NCBI GenBank assembly: GCA_023393125.1
Contig: JAEWMQ010000101.1
Coordinates: 1 to 64,000, forward strand
DNA length: 64,000 nt
Direction of reading: 5' to 3'
Origin: Bacillota bacterium
Lineage (GTDB): Bacteria > Bacillota > Clostridia > Lachnospirales > Cellulosilyticaceae
Part shown: piece after piece, positions 55,189-63,916 of the stretch
Position numbering within the stretch: the first letter of the stretch is position 1
How the letters are laid out: each line of letters opens with the position of its first letter
Program-made: the position numbers and the translations under genes
The notes under the pieces: model-generated
Database searches by the model: none
What the model was told of the DNA's origin: nothing
What the model saw: the letters and a program-made list of their open reading frames with translations, nothing else

Positions 55189-56286
55189 ATGTTTACCCAT
55201 AATGGAAAAATATCTGTAAGACAAGCTACAATGTTACTTGTTTTACAGATGTTTAATATGACTATTCTTATATTACCTAAGATAGCAACTGATTTTGTAG
55301 GAAGAAATGGATATATATTGCCTATAGTAGCTTTAGTGTTTGGGTTCATTTATGTTTGTTGTATTACAGGGTTAACTAAAAATTTCCCGGGTGATACTTT
55401 GGTGGAATTTACTCCTAAGATTGTTCCAAAGTTTGTAGCATATATTATTATAATTGCTTTTGCCATAAAAGTTATTGTAACTACAGGGTTAGAATTACGT
55501 ATGTTTGGAGAAATGATATCTCAAGTTATGTTACCTAAAACACCGATCATAGTTATTATATTAATGATGCTTTTAGCTACAGCATATCTTGTAAAATCGG
55601 GAATGGAAGCAACAGCTAGAATGGGAGAAATCCTAATATATTTTGTTTTTATTCCTTTAGGAATTTTGTTTTTTAAAATTTTAGTAGGAACTGATTACAA
55701 GCAAGTTATGCCATTTTTTCAAACTGAGTTAAGGCAAGTAGGGTGGGGGAGTTATTATATTAGTTTAAGTTTTATGCCCATTGAATTTATGCTAATGCTT
55801 ACAGGATTAATGCAAAGGCCGGAGAAGGCAAAGCGTGCTGGACTTACTGCTATTTGTATTATAGCAGTATTAGAGATGCTCATTATCTTGCTTACCATAT
55901 GTAGCATTGGACTAGGAGAAGTTAAAAGACAGATTTGGCCAGTATTAACGCTTATGCAAAGTATTCAAAATGCCGGAAGTGTCATACAAAATCAAGAGAT
56001 TTTAATGATGACAGGATGGATATTTAGTGTGTTTATGTATATTAGTACAGGACTTTATTTTACATCACTCATAGGGAGTAGAAGTTTGAAATTTAGAAGA
56101 GAGAATGTGTTTGTTCTTCCACTTGTTCCTATAATTTATTTTATAGCAGTATGGCCCAAAAGTTTAATTCAAACATATGATTATTATATTAGATTCCAAC
56201 GCTATTTTGGAGTTTGGTTTTTAATACCTGTCCCTTTATTATTATGGTTAATTATGAAAGGAAGGGGGATTGGTCATGATAATTAA
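55189..56286 (+). CDS. gerKB: Spore germinant receptor subunit B (GerB permease family)
   Basis: 365 aa, about ten membrane helices of the APC-type fold: ISVRQATMLLVLQMFNMTILILPKIA, GDTLVEFTPKIVPKF, FGEMISQVMLPKTPI, SLSFMPIEFMLMLTG. The ATG directly follows the gerKA stop, with GGAGGTGAG upstream. It is probably the germinant-binding subunit. A REP-like word, ACCTGTCCCT (56226-56235), lies in the coding sequence near the end. Confidence 0.94.
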   Translation: MFTHNGKISVRQATMLLVLQMFNMTILILPKIATDFVGRNGYILPIVALVFGFIYVCCITGLTKNFPGDTLVEFTPKIVPKFVAYIIIIAFAIKVIVTTGLELRMFGEMISQVMLPKTPIIVIILMMLLATAYLVKSGMEATARMGEILIYFVFIPLGILFFKILVGTDYKQVMPFFQTELRQVGWGSYYISLSFMPIEFMLMLTGLMQRPEKAKRAGLTAICIIAVLEMLIILLTICSIGLGEVKRQIWPVLTLMQSIQNAGSVIQNQEILMMTGWIFSVFMYISTGLYFTSLIGSRSLKFRRENVFVLPLVPIIYFIAVWPKSLIQTYDYYIRFQRYFGVWFLIPVPLLLWLIMKGRGIGHDN

Positions 56287-57430
56287 TAGGTTAAAGTATA
56301 TAATAATTATCTTTCTACCATTTGTGTTGACAGGATGCTGGGATAGCGTGGAAATTAATGAGAGGCATGTGGTTCTAGAGGTGGCCATAGATAAAAATGG
56401 TACTTCAAAAGAAGATAAACTAGAAGATCAAGAGAAACGATATGAAGTTACTTATACAATACCAGATATAGCAAAGCTGTCAGGTCAAGATAGTTTGTCA
56501 GAAGATGTAAAAACAGCAATAATAACTAAAAGTTCCACATTAGCTACAAGTGTTGATGAGGTGGAACGTAAGACTCAAAATACAATTACTTTTAGTCATA
56601 CTAAAGCTTTAATATTAGGTGAAGAACTATTGGAAGATGATGTACTGTTTAAAGCTACCATTGATGGACTTACTAGAAACATGCAAGTAGGAAGAGGAAC
56701 TACTGTTTTAGCTGTAAAGGGAAAAGCAGGAGAATTAACACAAGCTAAAAACCCACAAAATCCTATTATAGGACTATATGTAATGAAGTATTTCAATAAC
56801 TCTGAACGCCCAACTAGTTACGCTAAACAACAAACATTAGGTAACATGATAAAAGAGTTACAAGATACAGGGGTCACTACTATTCCAATGATAAGTGATC
56901 AAGGGGGGAATGTTGTTATTCAAGGAGCAGCATTAATTAAAGATTATAAATTAATAGATTGGTTAAATAAAGAGCAAGTCAGAGGCGAATTATTTGTAGA
57001 TGGAAGGGTTAAGGAAGTTCCTATTGTTGTCAAATATAAAGGTGAAAACTTAACTTATCATATAGATGAAGAAAAATCTAGAATTCGTTTTAATGAAAGT
57101 AATGGGGAGTGGACTTCTGAGATAGATATAAGAGTAAAGGGCAGCATAACAGAATTCGTGTCATCACAGCAGAATGAGTTATTTAATGAGTCAAGTATTA
57201 AAGAAGTAAGTCGTTTAATTGAGGAAGAAATTAATAGAGAAATTGAAGGAAGTATTATGTATTCAAAAGAAATAAACATAGACTTTTTTAATATAGGTTT
57301 AGAAATGTATCGTAAACATCCCAAGGAATGGGAGTATTATAAAGATAAATGGTTTACAACGGGCTATAAAAACATGCCAATCAAGGTAATAACAACAGTT
57401 ACTATTCATAATACAGGAATGTTGGAATAA
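56276..57430 (+). CDS. gerKC: Spore germinant receptor subunit C, lipoprotein (Ger(x)C)
   Basis: 384 aa from ATG 56276, which has AGGGGG seven bases upstream; the TTG at 56270 is too close. Signal and lipobox FVLTGC (Cys21) followed by WDSVEINERHVVLEVAID, the Ger(x)C hallmark. Later FSHTKALILGEELLEDD and the C-terminal KEINIDFFNIGLEMYRKHPKEWE. It overlaps the end of gerKB by 11 bp, consistent with coupled translation. Anchored to the outer face of the spore inner membrane. Confidence 0.94.
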   Translation: MIINRLKYIIIIFLPFVLTGCWDSVEINERHVVLEVAIDKNGTSKEDKLEDQEKRYEVTYTIPDIAKLSGQDSLSEDVKTAIITKSSTLATSVDEVERKTQNTITFSHTKALILGEELLEDDVLFKATIDGLTRNMQVGRGTTVLAVKGKAGELTQAKNPQNPIIGLYVMKYFNNSERPTSYAKQQTLGNMIKELQDTGVTTIPMISDQGGNVVIQGAALIKDYKLIDWLNKEQVRGELFVDGRVKEVPIVVKYKGENLTYHIDEEKSRIRFNESNGEWTSEIDIRVKGSITEFVSSQQNELFNESSIKEVSRLIEEEINREIEGSIMYSKEINIDFFNIGLEMYRKHPKEWEYYKDKWFTTGYKNMPIKVITTVTIHNTGMLE

Positions 57431-57440
57431 AAAGCTGAAT

Positions 57441-57453
57441 AGGGACAGGTCTA
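57441..57453 (+). repeat. REP word upstream of the RAYT gene
   Basis: AGGGACAGGTCTA lies 66 bases before the transposase start, in the gap after gerKC. A REP next to its own RAYT gene is usual for this class. Confidence 0.7.
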
Positions 57454-57478
57454 AAAGATTAAAACTTGCTGGATTAGT

Positions 57479-57515
57479 CAATACTCCTTCTAAATAGATA
57501 GGGGAAGGAGTATTG
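57479..57515 (+). promoter_or_regulatory. Hairpin sequestering the RAYT ribosome-binding site
   Basis: Perfect 12-bp arms CAATACTCCTTC (57479-57490) / GAAGGAGTATTG (57504-57515) with a 13-base loop. The SD GAAGGAG lies wholly in the right arm, four to five bases before the start codon region, so the folded mRNA would hide it. Confidence 0.7.
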
Positions 57516-57518
57516 TAC

Positions 57519-58406
57519 ATGCCTAGAAAAGCCAGAGAAAAAGCTGAATGTAGTATTTATCATATTAGTGTTCGGGGAAATAATAAACAGAATATTTTTC
57601 TTGATGATAATGATCGAATAGAATATTTAGCAAGATTGAGAAGGTATAAAGAAAGGTACAAAGTATGTATATACGCCTATTGTTTGATGACAAATCATGT
57701 TCATTTACTGGTATTTGATAATGGTCAAGATATATCTAGATTTATGCAGGGATTAAATTTGAGCTATGCCATTTATTTTAATAAGAAATATAATTGTTCA
57801 GGACATTTATTTCAAGATAGATTTACTAGTAACATAGTTAAGAATGAAGCTTATTTTGTGTATGTATCTAAATATATACATTTAAATCCAGTAAGAGCAC
57901 AAATTGTAAAAAGAGCAGAAGAATATAAATGGAGTAGTTATTCTACTTATATAGAGAATAAGTACGATAATATTGTTGAGTGCGACTTCTTGCTTAGGCA
58001 TTTTGGACCTAAATATTCTCAAAGTAAACGTTTATATAAACACTATGTAGAAGAAAAAGAATTACTGGATGAGGAAATAGCAAGTACGGAGGAAGAGGTA
58101 GAAAATGACATTTGTTTAAGAGGAATGATAAGGATAGTACATGATGAACTTATGAAAAGATTATCGGATTATTGGGGAGTAAGTATTGCGGATATAATGT
58201 GTAATAGATTTCAAGACTATAAAAAAGAAATGTTAATCTATTTAGTGGCATTAATTGAAAGACTTTCCTATAGAAGAATTAGCCGGATGCTTAATATAAG
58301 TGATGTGTATATATCAGTAAGTATCAAAAAGATAGTAGAGATAATGATTAAAGATAAAATTGTAATGGCTGAAAGAAATGCTATAATAGCACGACTTGAA
58401 AGTTAA
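57519..58406 (+). CDS. REP-associated tyrosine transposase (RAYT, Y1/HUH family)
   Basis: 295 aa from ATG 57519 (the TTG at 57513 overlaps the SD hairpin). N-terminal Y1 domain: YHISVRGNNKQNIF, HUH motif His60-Val-His62 in MTNHVHLLV, and the tyrosine region YFVYVSKYIHLNPVRA (Tyr115-Tyr119) followed by YKWSSYSTYI. The C-terminal part (about 195-290) has a helix-turn-helix, YRRISRMLNISDVYISVSIKKI, as in longer Gram-positive members. No flanking insertion-sequence ends. It probably moves or maintains the GGGAC-type REPs in this window. Confidence 0.92.
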   Translation: MPRKAREKAECSIYHISVRGNNKQNIFLDDNDRIEYLARLRRYKERYKVCIYAYCLMTNHVHLLVFDNGQDISRFMQGLNLSYAIYFNKKYNCSGHLFQDRFTSNIVKNEAYFVYVSKYIHLNPVRAQIVKRAEEYKWSSYSTYIENKYDNIVECDFLLRHFGPKYSQSKRLYKHYVEEKELLDEEIASTEEEVENDICLRGMIRIVHDELMKRLSDYWGVSIADIMCNRFQDYKKEMLIYLVALIERLSYRRISRMLNISDVYISVSIKKIVEIMIKDKIVMAERNAIIARLES

Positions 58407-58434
58407 ATATGAGCAAAATAAAAAATGTACTGAT

Positions 58435-58464
58435 GTATAATATAATACAAACTGGCAATAATTT
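58435..58464 (+). promoter_or_regulatory. Candidate sigma-F-type promoter of spoIIR
   Basis: GTATA (58435-58439), a 14-base gap, and GGCAATAATTT (58454-58464), which fits the forespore consensus GG-N2-A-N-A-N-T-N-T. It lies 43 bases upstream of the spoIIR start. spoIIR is a known sigma-F target, which supports the reading. Confidence 0.6.
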
Positions 58465-58506
58465 AATTATATAAAACTTATAAATAAATTATTGGTGGTG
58501 AATAAG

Positions 58507-59220
58507 ATGAAAAAAGTAAGTAGAGAGAACAAGATAAAACAAATATATAAAGAGTTTGTTAAAGATGATGAAAGAGTTGCTAAATTTAGCCTTATTATGG
58601 TTATGGCTTTAATATTGATAACTATATGTTTGACAATAGTAATTAATTATTCTAGTAATACTACCAGTTTATTAGCGGATAAAGTTATTAGGTTTCATGT
58701 TGTAGCTAATAGTGATTCAACTCAGGATCAACTTCTAAAACAACAAGTAAAGGATGAAGTTATAGCTTATATGGAACCACTACTTAAAGAATCGATAAAT
58801 ATAGAAGAAACTAGATATATTATAAAAGAATCTATCCCACTTATCAAAGAAGTAGCAGAGCAAGTAGTTGCTGACTGGGGAAAGGACTACTCTGTATATG
58901 TTGCACTTGATGAGGCCAATTTCCCAACAAAATCTTATGGGGATGTAGTATTACCAGCAGGTGAATATGAAGCGTGTAGAGTTATCCTTGGTGAAGGAAA
59001 GGGAGAGAATTGGTGGTGTGTCATGTTTCCGCCTTTGTGTTATCTAGATGCTTCCACAGGAGTAGTACCACTAGAAGGTAAGGAACAACTAGAACAACAA
59101 CTAAATACAGAGGAATACAATCTAATTACTAACAAAAGTAGACCATATCAAATACGTTTCAAATTAGTTGATAAAATAAACTCTTTATTTAATCCTTCAG
59201 ACTATAAAAGGATTAAATAA
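58507..59220 (+). CDS. spoIIR: Stage II sporulation protein R
   Basis: 237 aa from ATG 58507; GGTGGTG is six bases upstream, so the TTG/GTG codons from 58492 are not used. One N-terminal helix (about 27-50) exports the protein, followed by the SpoIIR domain: VIRFHVVANSDSTQDQLLKQQVKDEVIAYM, YGDVVLPAGEYEACRVILGEGKGENWWCVMFPPLCYLD (about 165-205). It is the signal from forespore to mother cell that triggers processing of pro-sigma-E by SpoIIGA. Confidence 0.94.
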   Translation: MKKVSRENKIKQIYKEFVKDDERVAKFSLIMVMALILITICLTIVINYSSNTTSLLADKVIRFHVVANSDSTQDQLLKQQVKDEVIAYMEPLLKESINIEETRYIIKESIPLIKEVAEQVVADWGKDYSVYVALDEANFPTKSYGDVVLPAGEYEACRVILGEGKGENWWCVMFPPLCYLDASTGVVPLEGKEQLEQQLNTEEYNLITNKSRPYQIRFKLVDKINSLFNPSDYKRIK

Positions 59221-59224
59221 AATC

Positions 59225-59274
59225 TATAAAAAGGTTACTGCTTTCATCGATAATTAAGCAGTAACCTTTTTATA
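59225..59274 (+). terminator. Terminator after spoIIR
   Basis: Perfect 19-bp stem 59225-59243/59256-59274 with a 12-base loop and T-rich end. Confidence 0.88.
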
Positions 59275-59287
59275 AATAGTTTAAAAT

Positions 59288-59330
59288 AAGACCTGTCCCC
59301 TATAAATAGATTGATTAAGACCTGTCCCTA
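59288..59330. repeat. Two REP words
   Basis: AAGACCTGTCCCC (59288-59300) and TTAAGACCTGTCCCTA (59315-59330), both in the complement orientation, between spoIIR and ddl. Confidence 0.75.
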
Positions 59331-59432
59331 AATCAATTATTGAATAATAAGGGATAAAGTACTAAAATATAGTAAGCAATGAAGTTGTTAAGGAATATGA
59401 TATAGTTAGAGGATATAACTAGGAGGATAATA

Positions 59433-60485
59433 ATGAAGAAAAGTGTTTTACTACTATTTGGAGGTTGTTCGTCTGAGCATGAGGTATCACTCAAATCAGC
59501 AACGACTATTTTGAATAATATTGATAGAACTATATATGAAGTTCATCCAGTTGGTATTACTAAACAAGGTAAGTGGTTATTATATACAGGCAATAATACT
59601 GACCTAACAAGTAATGAGTGGCAAAAGAACGGTATCCCTGCATTTTTAAGTCCAGATGCAACTCAAAAGGCTTTGTGGATTTGCAAAGGAGAAGGGCAAG
59701 AAGCTATTAATATAAACATAGATATTGTATTCCCAGTATTACATGGTAAGAATGGAGAAGACGGAACTATACAAGGTTTATGTCAGCTTGCACAAATTCC
59801 ATTTGTAGGTTGTGGAGTTCTAGCATCTGCAGTATCTATGGATAAGGCATTTACCAAAATAGCAGTAGCGACTAAAAATGTTCCTCAAGCACGTTATGTA
59901 TTAGTAAAAGAACCAGAGCTAAAACATATGGAGAAAACTATTGAAAAAGTAGAGTCAGCTTTTTCTTATCCTTATTTTATAAAACCAGCCAATGCAGGAT
60001 CTTCTGTTGGTATTTCAAAAGCAAACAATAGAGAAGAATTAATCAGTGGATTATACGAAGCAGTTAAACATGATTGTAAAATATTAATAGAGGAAACAAT
60101 AGTAGGACGTGAGGTAGAGACTGCAGTTATGGGTAATGATAATGTCATAGTCTCAGGTGTTGGAGAAATTTTGGCAGCGGCAGAATTCTATGATTTTGAT
60201 GCTAAATATAATAATGCAGAATCTAAGACAGTGGTAGATGCAGACTTGCCAAATGAAATAAAAGAAAAAATTCGTAATTATGCCAAAGAAGTATTTGATG
60301 CAGTAGGAGGAAAAGGCCTGTCTAGAGTAGACTTTTTTGTTAAAGAGAATGGTGATATTATCTTTAATGAAATTAATACGCTTCCAGGGTTTACATCTAT
60401 TAGTATGTATCCAATGTTGTTTACAGCCACAGGACTTAGTGTGAAAGAAATTGTTACGAAGCTTTTAGAGTTAGCAAGCTTATAG
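59433..60485 (+). CDS. ddl: D-alanine--D-alanine ligase
   Basis: 350 aa. ATP-grasp ligase: LLFGGCSSEHEVSLKSATTI, VFPVLHGKNGEDGTIQGLCQLAQIPFVGCGVLASAVSMDKAFTK (about 112-150), FIKPANAGSSVGISKANN, GREVETAVMG, and FNEINTLPGFTSISMYP. It makes the D-Ala-D-Ala dipeptide for peptidoglycan. AGGAGG lies before the ATG. Length and motifs fit the housekeeping type; a D-Ala-D-Lac/Ser ligase is less likely but cannot be excluded by eye. Confidence 0.94.
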   Translation: MKKSVLLLFGGCSSEHEVSLKSATTILNNIDRTIYEVHPVGITKQGKWLLYTGNNTDLTSNEWQKNGIPAFLSPDATQKALWICKGEGQEAININIDIVFPVLHGKNGEDGTIQGLCQLAQIPFVGCGVLASAVSMDKAFTKIAVATKNVPQARYVLVKEPELKHMEKTIEKVESAFSYPYFIKPANAGSSVGISKANNREELISGLYEAVKHDCKILIEETIVGREVETAVMGNDNVIVSGVGEILAAAEFYDFDAKYNNAESKTVVDADLPNEIKEKIRNYAKEVFDAVGGKGLSRVDFFVKENGDIIFNEINTLPGFTSISMYPMLFTATGLSVKEIVTKLLELASL

Positions 60486-60556
60486 CATTAATTTGAATGT
60501 AGCTATATATTATTAGTAGAATATGTAGATGCTATAACATAATAATAAATTATATA

Positions 60557-60599
60557 AATAAGGTTATTTGTAAACATGGAGAGAGCAAATAACCTTATT
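60557..60599 (+). terminator. Terminator after ddl
   Basis: 14-bp perfect stem 60557-60570/60586-60599 followed by TTTA. Confidence 0.75.
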
Positions 60600-60624
60600 T
60601 ACGCATTCCTAAAAGGAGGGTGAA

Positions 60625-61023
60625 ATGAAAGAAGCACAGATTACGGTCTATGATAAACAAATATATCCAACACATAGTGATGAAGCTGAAAATAAGTTTT
60701 TTGGAAATATTACGTTTAAAAATGAAAGTGTTTATATTACTTACAAAGATCCAGAACAAAATATAACTACAGTCATAAAAGCTAAAGATAATATTGTTTC
60801 AGTTAAAAGATTAGGTATGATGAGGGGAAATTTAGAATTTGACAGTAGTAGAGTTCATAAAACTATCTATAGTACGCCCTATGGTGATATGGAGATAGAA
60901 ATTATAACCAAGAAATGTGAATTATATTTCTTAACAAAAGGTGTAAAGATATACATTGAATATAAAATTATGATGCAAGGTGAGAAGGTTAGTGATAATA
61001 TATATTTGATGGTTGCTAATTAG
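60625..61023 (+). CDS. DUF1934 (YwiB-like) beta-barrel protein
   Basis: 132 aa, calycin-like small beta-barrel without signal peptide. NKFFGNITFKNESVYITYKDPE, TTVIKAKDNIVSVKRLGMMRGNLEFDSSR, STPYGDMEIEI match DUF1934. Function unknown. The SD AAAGGAGG precedes the ATG. It sits between ddl and galU with its own upstream terminator. Confidence 0.87.
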   Translation: MKEAQITVYDKQIYPTHSDEAENKFFGNITFKNESVYITYKDPEQNITTVIKAKDNIVSVKRLGMMRGNLEFDSSRVHKTIYSTPYGDMEIEIITKKCELYFLTKGVKIYIEYKIMMQGEKVSDNIYLMVAN

Positions 61024-61090
61024 CATACAGGAATAATAGTTTAACATAAAGTAAATAGCAACAAAAATGGAGAGAAATAAGGGGGATATA

Positions 61091-61963
61091 ATGAGTAAAA
61101 TAAGAAAAGCAATTATACCTGCAGCAGGGCTAGGGACAAGGTTTTTACCTGCTACTAAAGCACAACCAAAAGAAATGTTACCAATAGTGGACAAACCAAC
61201 AATTCAATATATAGTAGAAGAGGCTGTTGCATCAGGTATTGAAGATATTATTATTGTAACAGGGAGAACTAAAAAGGCAATTGAAGACCATTTTGATAAA
61301 TCAGTAGAACTAGAAATGGAATTAGAGAAAAAGCAAAGTAAAACGCTTTTAGAAATTGCAAGATCAGTTTCTCAAATAGCTAATATTTATTATATACGAC
61401 AAAAAGAACCAAAAGGTTTAGGGCATGCAGTATTAACAGCTAAAACTTTTGTGGGAAATGAGCCATTTGCAGTCCTACTAGGTGATGATGTTATTGATTC
61501 AGAAAAACCAGCACTTAAACAAATGATAGAAGTGTATGAAAAATATAATTCATCCGTTTTAGGTGTTCAAACAGTAGATAGAAAAGACGTCAATAAATAT
61601 GGGATAGTAGATGGTATTCAATTAGATAGCCGTATTTATGAAGTGAAAAATATGGTGGAAAAGCCTCCTATAGATGAAGCACCGACTAATGTAGCAGTAT
61701 TGGGGAGATACATCATTACTCCTAGAATATTTGATTATCTTGAAAAACAAGAAATCGGAGCAGGTGGAGAAATTCAACTTACAGATGCACTTAATAAATT
61801 AGCTAAAGAAGAACCAATGTATGCATATGATTTCATTGGACATCGCTATGACGTGGGTAATAAAATGGGATTCCTACAAGCAACGGTTGAATTTGCATTA
61901 AAAAGACCAGAATTAAACGAAGAATTTAAAGCATATTTAAAAGAGATTGTTAAAACATTTTAA
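61091..61963 (+). CDS. galU: UTP--glucose-1-phosphate uridylyltransferase
   Basis: 290 aa from ATG 61091, which has AAGGGGG six to seven bases upstream; the in-frame ATG at 61067 is upstream of that SD. Nucleotidyltransferase: KAIIPAAGLGTRFLPATKAQPKEMLPIVDKP, FAVLLGDDVID, GIVDG, VEKP, GAGGEIQLTDALNKL, YDVGNKMGFLQATVEFAL. It makes UDP-glucose for envelope polysaccharides. Followed by a 13-bp hairpin terminator. Confidence 0.95.
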   Translation: MSKIRKAIIPAAGLGTRFLPATKAQPKEMLPIVDKPTIQYIVEEAVASGIEDIIIVTGRTKKAIEDHFDKSVELEMELEKKQSKTLLEIARSVSQIANIYYIRQKEPKGLGHAVLTAKTFVGNEPFAVLLGDDVIDSEKPALKQMIEVYEKYNSSVLGVQTVDRKDVNKYGIVDGIQLDSRIYEVKNMVEKPPIDEAPTNVAVLGRYIITPRIFDYLEKQEIGAGGEIQLTDALNKLAKEEPMYAYDFIGHRYDVGNKMGFLQATVEFALKRPELNEEFKAYLKEIVKTF

Positions 61964-61992
61964 AAAGATAAGGAGGTTATCCTTATCTTTTT
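61962..61992 (+). terminator. Terminator after galU
   Basis: Perfect 13-bp stem 61962-61974/61980-61992 with a 5-base loop; A run before and T run after. Confidence 0.88.
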
Positions 61993-62015
61993 TATTTTCT
62001 AATGATAAGTATGAC

Positions 62016-62108
62016 TAAGACCTGTCCCTATAAAAGAGTATGAGAAATTAAGACCTGTCCCTAAAGAAAGTACTAAAGAAAGTACTAAAGAAAGTACTAA
62101 AGAAAGTA
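62016..62108. repeat. Two REP words joined to a 12-bp tandem repeat
   Basis: TAAGACCTGTCCCTA (62016-62030) and TTAAGACCTGTCCCTAA (62048-62064), the latter merging into four exact copies of CTAAAGAAAGTA (62061-62108). Confidence 0.85.
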
Positions 62109-62161
62109 AAGAAGTGAGTCGATATAAATGTTAAGGTTAGCTTTACTTGGGAGGAATAAGT

Positions 62162-63907
62162 ATGGGAAAACGTTTAAAATATATACTAGGTGGAGTTGTT
62201 TTATCCATTAGTATGAGCATAACAGTTTTAGCAGAAATACCTGCATATCTTACAGAATCAGAATATAATGATATGCTATATGATAATTACACAGAGGAAC
62301 GAGGAATAGTTGTAGAAAATTATCCGGAATTAGGATATTTAGTATATAGAAATAGTCAAGGTAAGAAGGTAACTTGCAACTATTATAAAGATGAAATAGT
62401 AGTTGAAAAAGAGCCATACTATGAGATAGAGGATAAGATAGGATATATTGATGAAATGTTCCCTAACTTTGAGTATGATCTGAGAGATTCATCTATAGCT
62501 AGTATTCAAGCGGGTGACAGTATTTATATTAGATTAAATAAAGATGGATTTGCAACTTATATTAGTGCTTATAATGACTATTTAGTGCGTTATGGTAAGG
62601 TTATTTCTTTTCAATACAATACAGGAGAAGTAGCTAGTTTACAAATTCAAGATGAAAAAGGAAATATCTATGTTTATGATGTGAACCTTAATACACCAGT
62701 GACTAAAGGAAGTAAAGCATCTGCTTTAAGTACTATTAAAACAGGAAGCTGGGTGAAAGTATTAGTCTGCCAAAAAATTCTAGGGGAAGGTATTATAGAT
62801 GAAACGGTTCAAGAAATAGTTATCGATAATGATACAAGATACATTTCTAATATCTATAGAGGCCAGGTTACTTCTGTAGATACGTTTAAAAAAATGCTTA
62901 ATTTAAAAAATACCCAAGCATTGGGAAAAACCAACTGGGGAGTATATAATAGTTTACTGCGCATAGGCCTAGATACTTCTAATGTGTCAGCATATCTTAT
63001 TGGTAATCGTGTATCGCTAGATTATGTAAGTAGAAATTTAAAGAATGCTGATGGCTATGTTTATGTAGCAGCAGAAAATTACAAAGGAAAAGAAAATGCA
63101 ATCAAACTAAATTTCCAAAGTAAACTTCAAACTACATTAGAACCGTCCCTAGTAACCTATGCTTCTGCTAATACAGTGAAGTTATTATCAGGAGAAACAA
63201 TTTACATTGCAGAAGATGCTATTATAGTAAGAGATAAACGTTTAGTTGATGGTAATAGTATTATGGTAGGAGATACTTTGCAGGCGGTTGTTACGGGTGA
63301 GAATAAATTAGCTGTTGGAAATATAATGAGTGAGAAAACAACAGGCTCATTAGAAGTATTTAGAGGAAGAATTAAACAGATCAAAGAAAGAGAGTCTTTC
63401 CAATTTGAAACATTCTCATTACTACAAGACAATACATGGTATTATCATCCAACACCACACACCTTTTCTATTGATGCAAATACAAAATTCTATACAAGTG
63501 AAGGCATTGTAGAAGATGGAATAGAAGCATTCTTAGATTATGGTGATCAATCAGAAGTAAGGAATGTTTATACAGTGGTTGCTATAGGTGAGAAAGCTTA
63601 TATGATTATTGATATGCCTTATACCACAGAGTCTGTTAGGGGACAGGTCTATAAAACTGCAGATGGTAGTATTCAAATTAAAGATGTTTATTATTATCAT
63701 AATCAGCAGAAGAAATGGGTTCAATACAGTAAGAAGAATGTAGGGGCTACTATTAATCTTCAGTCTAATACAGTTATTTTAAAAGATGGTAAAGTGATTC
63801 CAGCACGTAGCCTAGAAGAAGGTGACATTATTAGTGCGATGGTTGAAACTAACTTAAAAGACTCAGAAGGTAATGTAAATGGTTATATCATCATTGTAGA
63901 GAACTAG
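62162..63907 (+). CDS. Secreted protein of unknown function with repeated beta modules
   Basis: 581 aa from ATG 62162 (GGGAGGA six bases upstream; the frame is open to a TTG at 62147). Signal peptide ending ISMSITVLAEIPAYL. No family recognised. The mature part appears built from about four modules that start with similar strands (VRYGKVISF, IYRGQVTSV, VFRGRIKQI, SVRGQVYKT), each followed by a loop and a strand near GDxI or GSWV, suggesting repeated small beta-barrels. Two REP-like words lie inside the coding sequence (63139-63150, 63638-63650). The next gene starts 9 bp after the stop. Confidence 0.75.
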   Translation: MGKRLKYILGGVVLSISMSITVLAEIPAYLTESEYNDMLYDNYTEERGIVVENYPELGYLVYRNSQGKKVTCNYYKDEIVVEKEPYYEIEDKIGYIDEMFPNFEYDLRDSSIASIQAGDSIYIRLNKDGFATYISAYNDYLVRYGKVISFQYNTGEVASLQIQDEKGNIYVYDVNLNTPVTKGSKASALSTIKTGSWVKVLVCQKILGEGIIDETVQEIVIDNDTRYISNIYRGQVTSVDTFKKMLNLKNTQALGKTNWGVYNSLLRIGLDTSNVSAYLIGNRVSLDYVSRNLKNADGYVYVAAENYKGKENAIKLNFQSKLQTTLEPSLVTYASANTVKLLSGETIYIAEDAIIVRDKRLVDGNSIMVGDTLQAVVTGENKLAVGNIMSEKTTGSLEVFRGRIKQIKERESFQFETFSLLQDNTWYYHPTPHTFSIDANTKFYTSEGIVEDGIEAFLDYGDQSEVRNVYTVVAIGEKAYMIIDMPYTTESVRGQVYKTADGSIQIKDVYYYHNQQKKWVQYSKKNVGATINLQSNTVILKDGKVIPARSLEEGDIISAMVETNLKDSEGNVNGYIIIVEN

Positions 63908-63916
63908 GAGGTCAAA

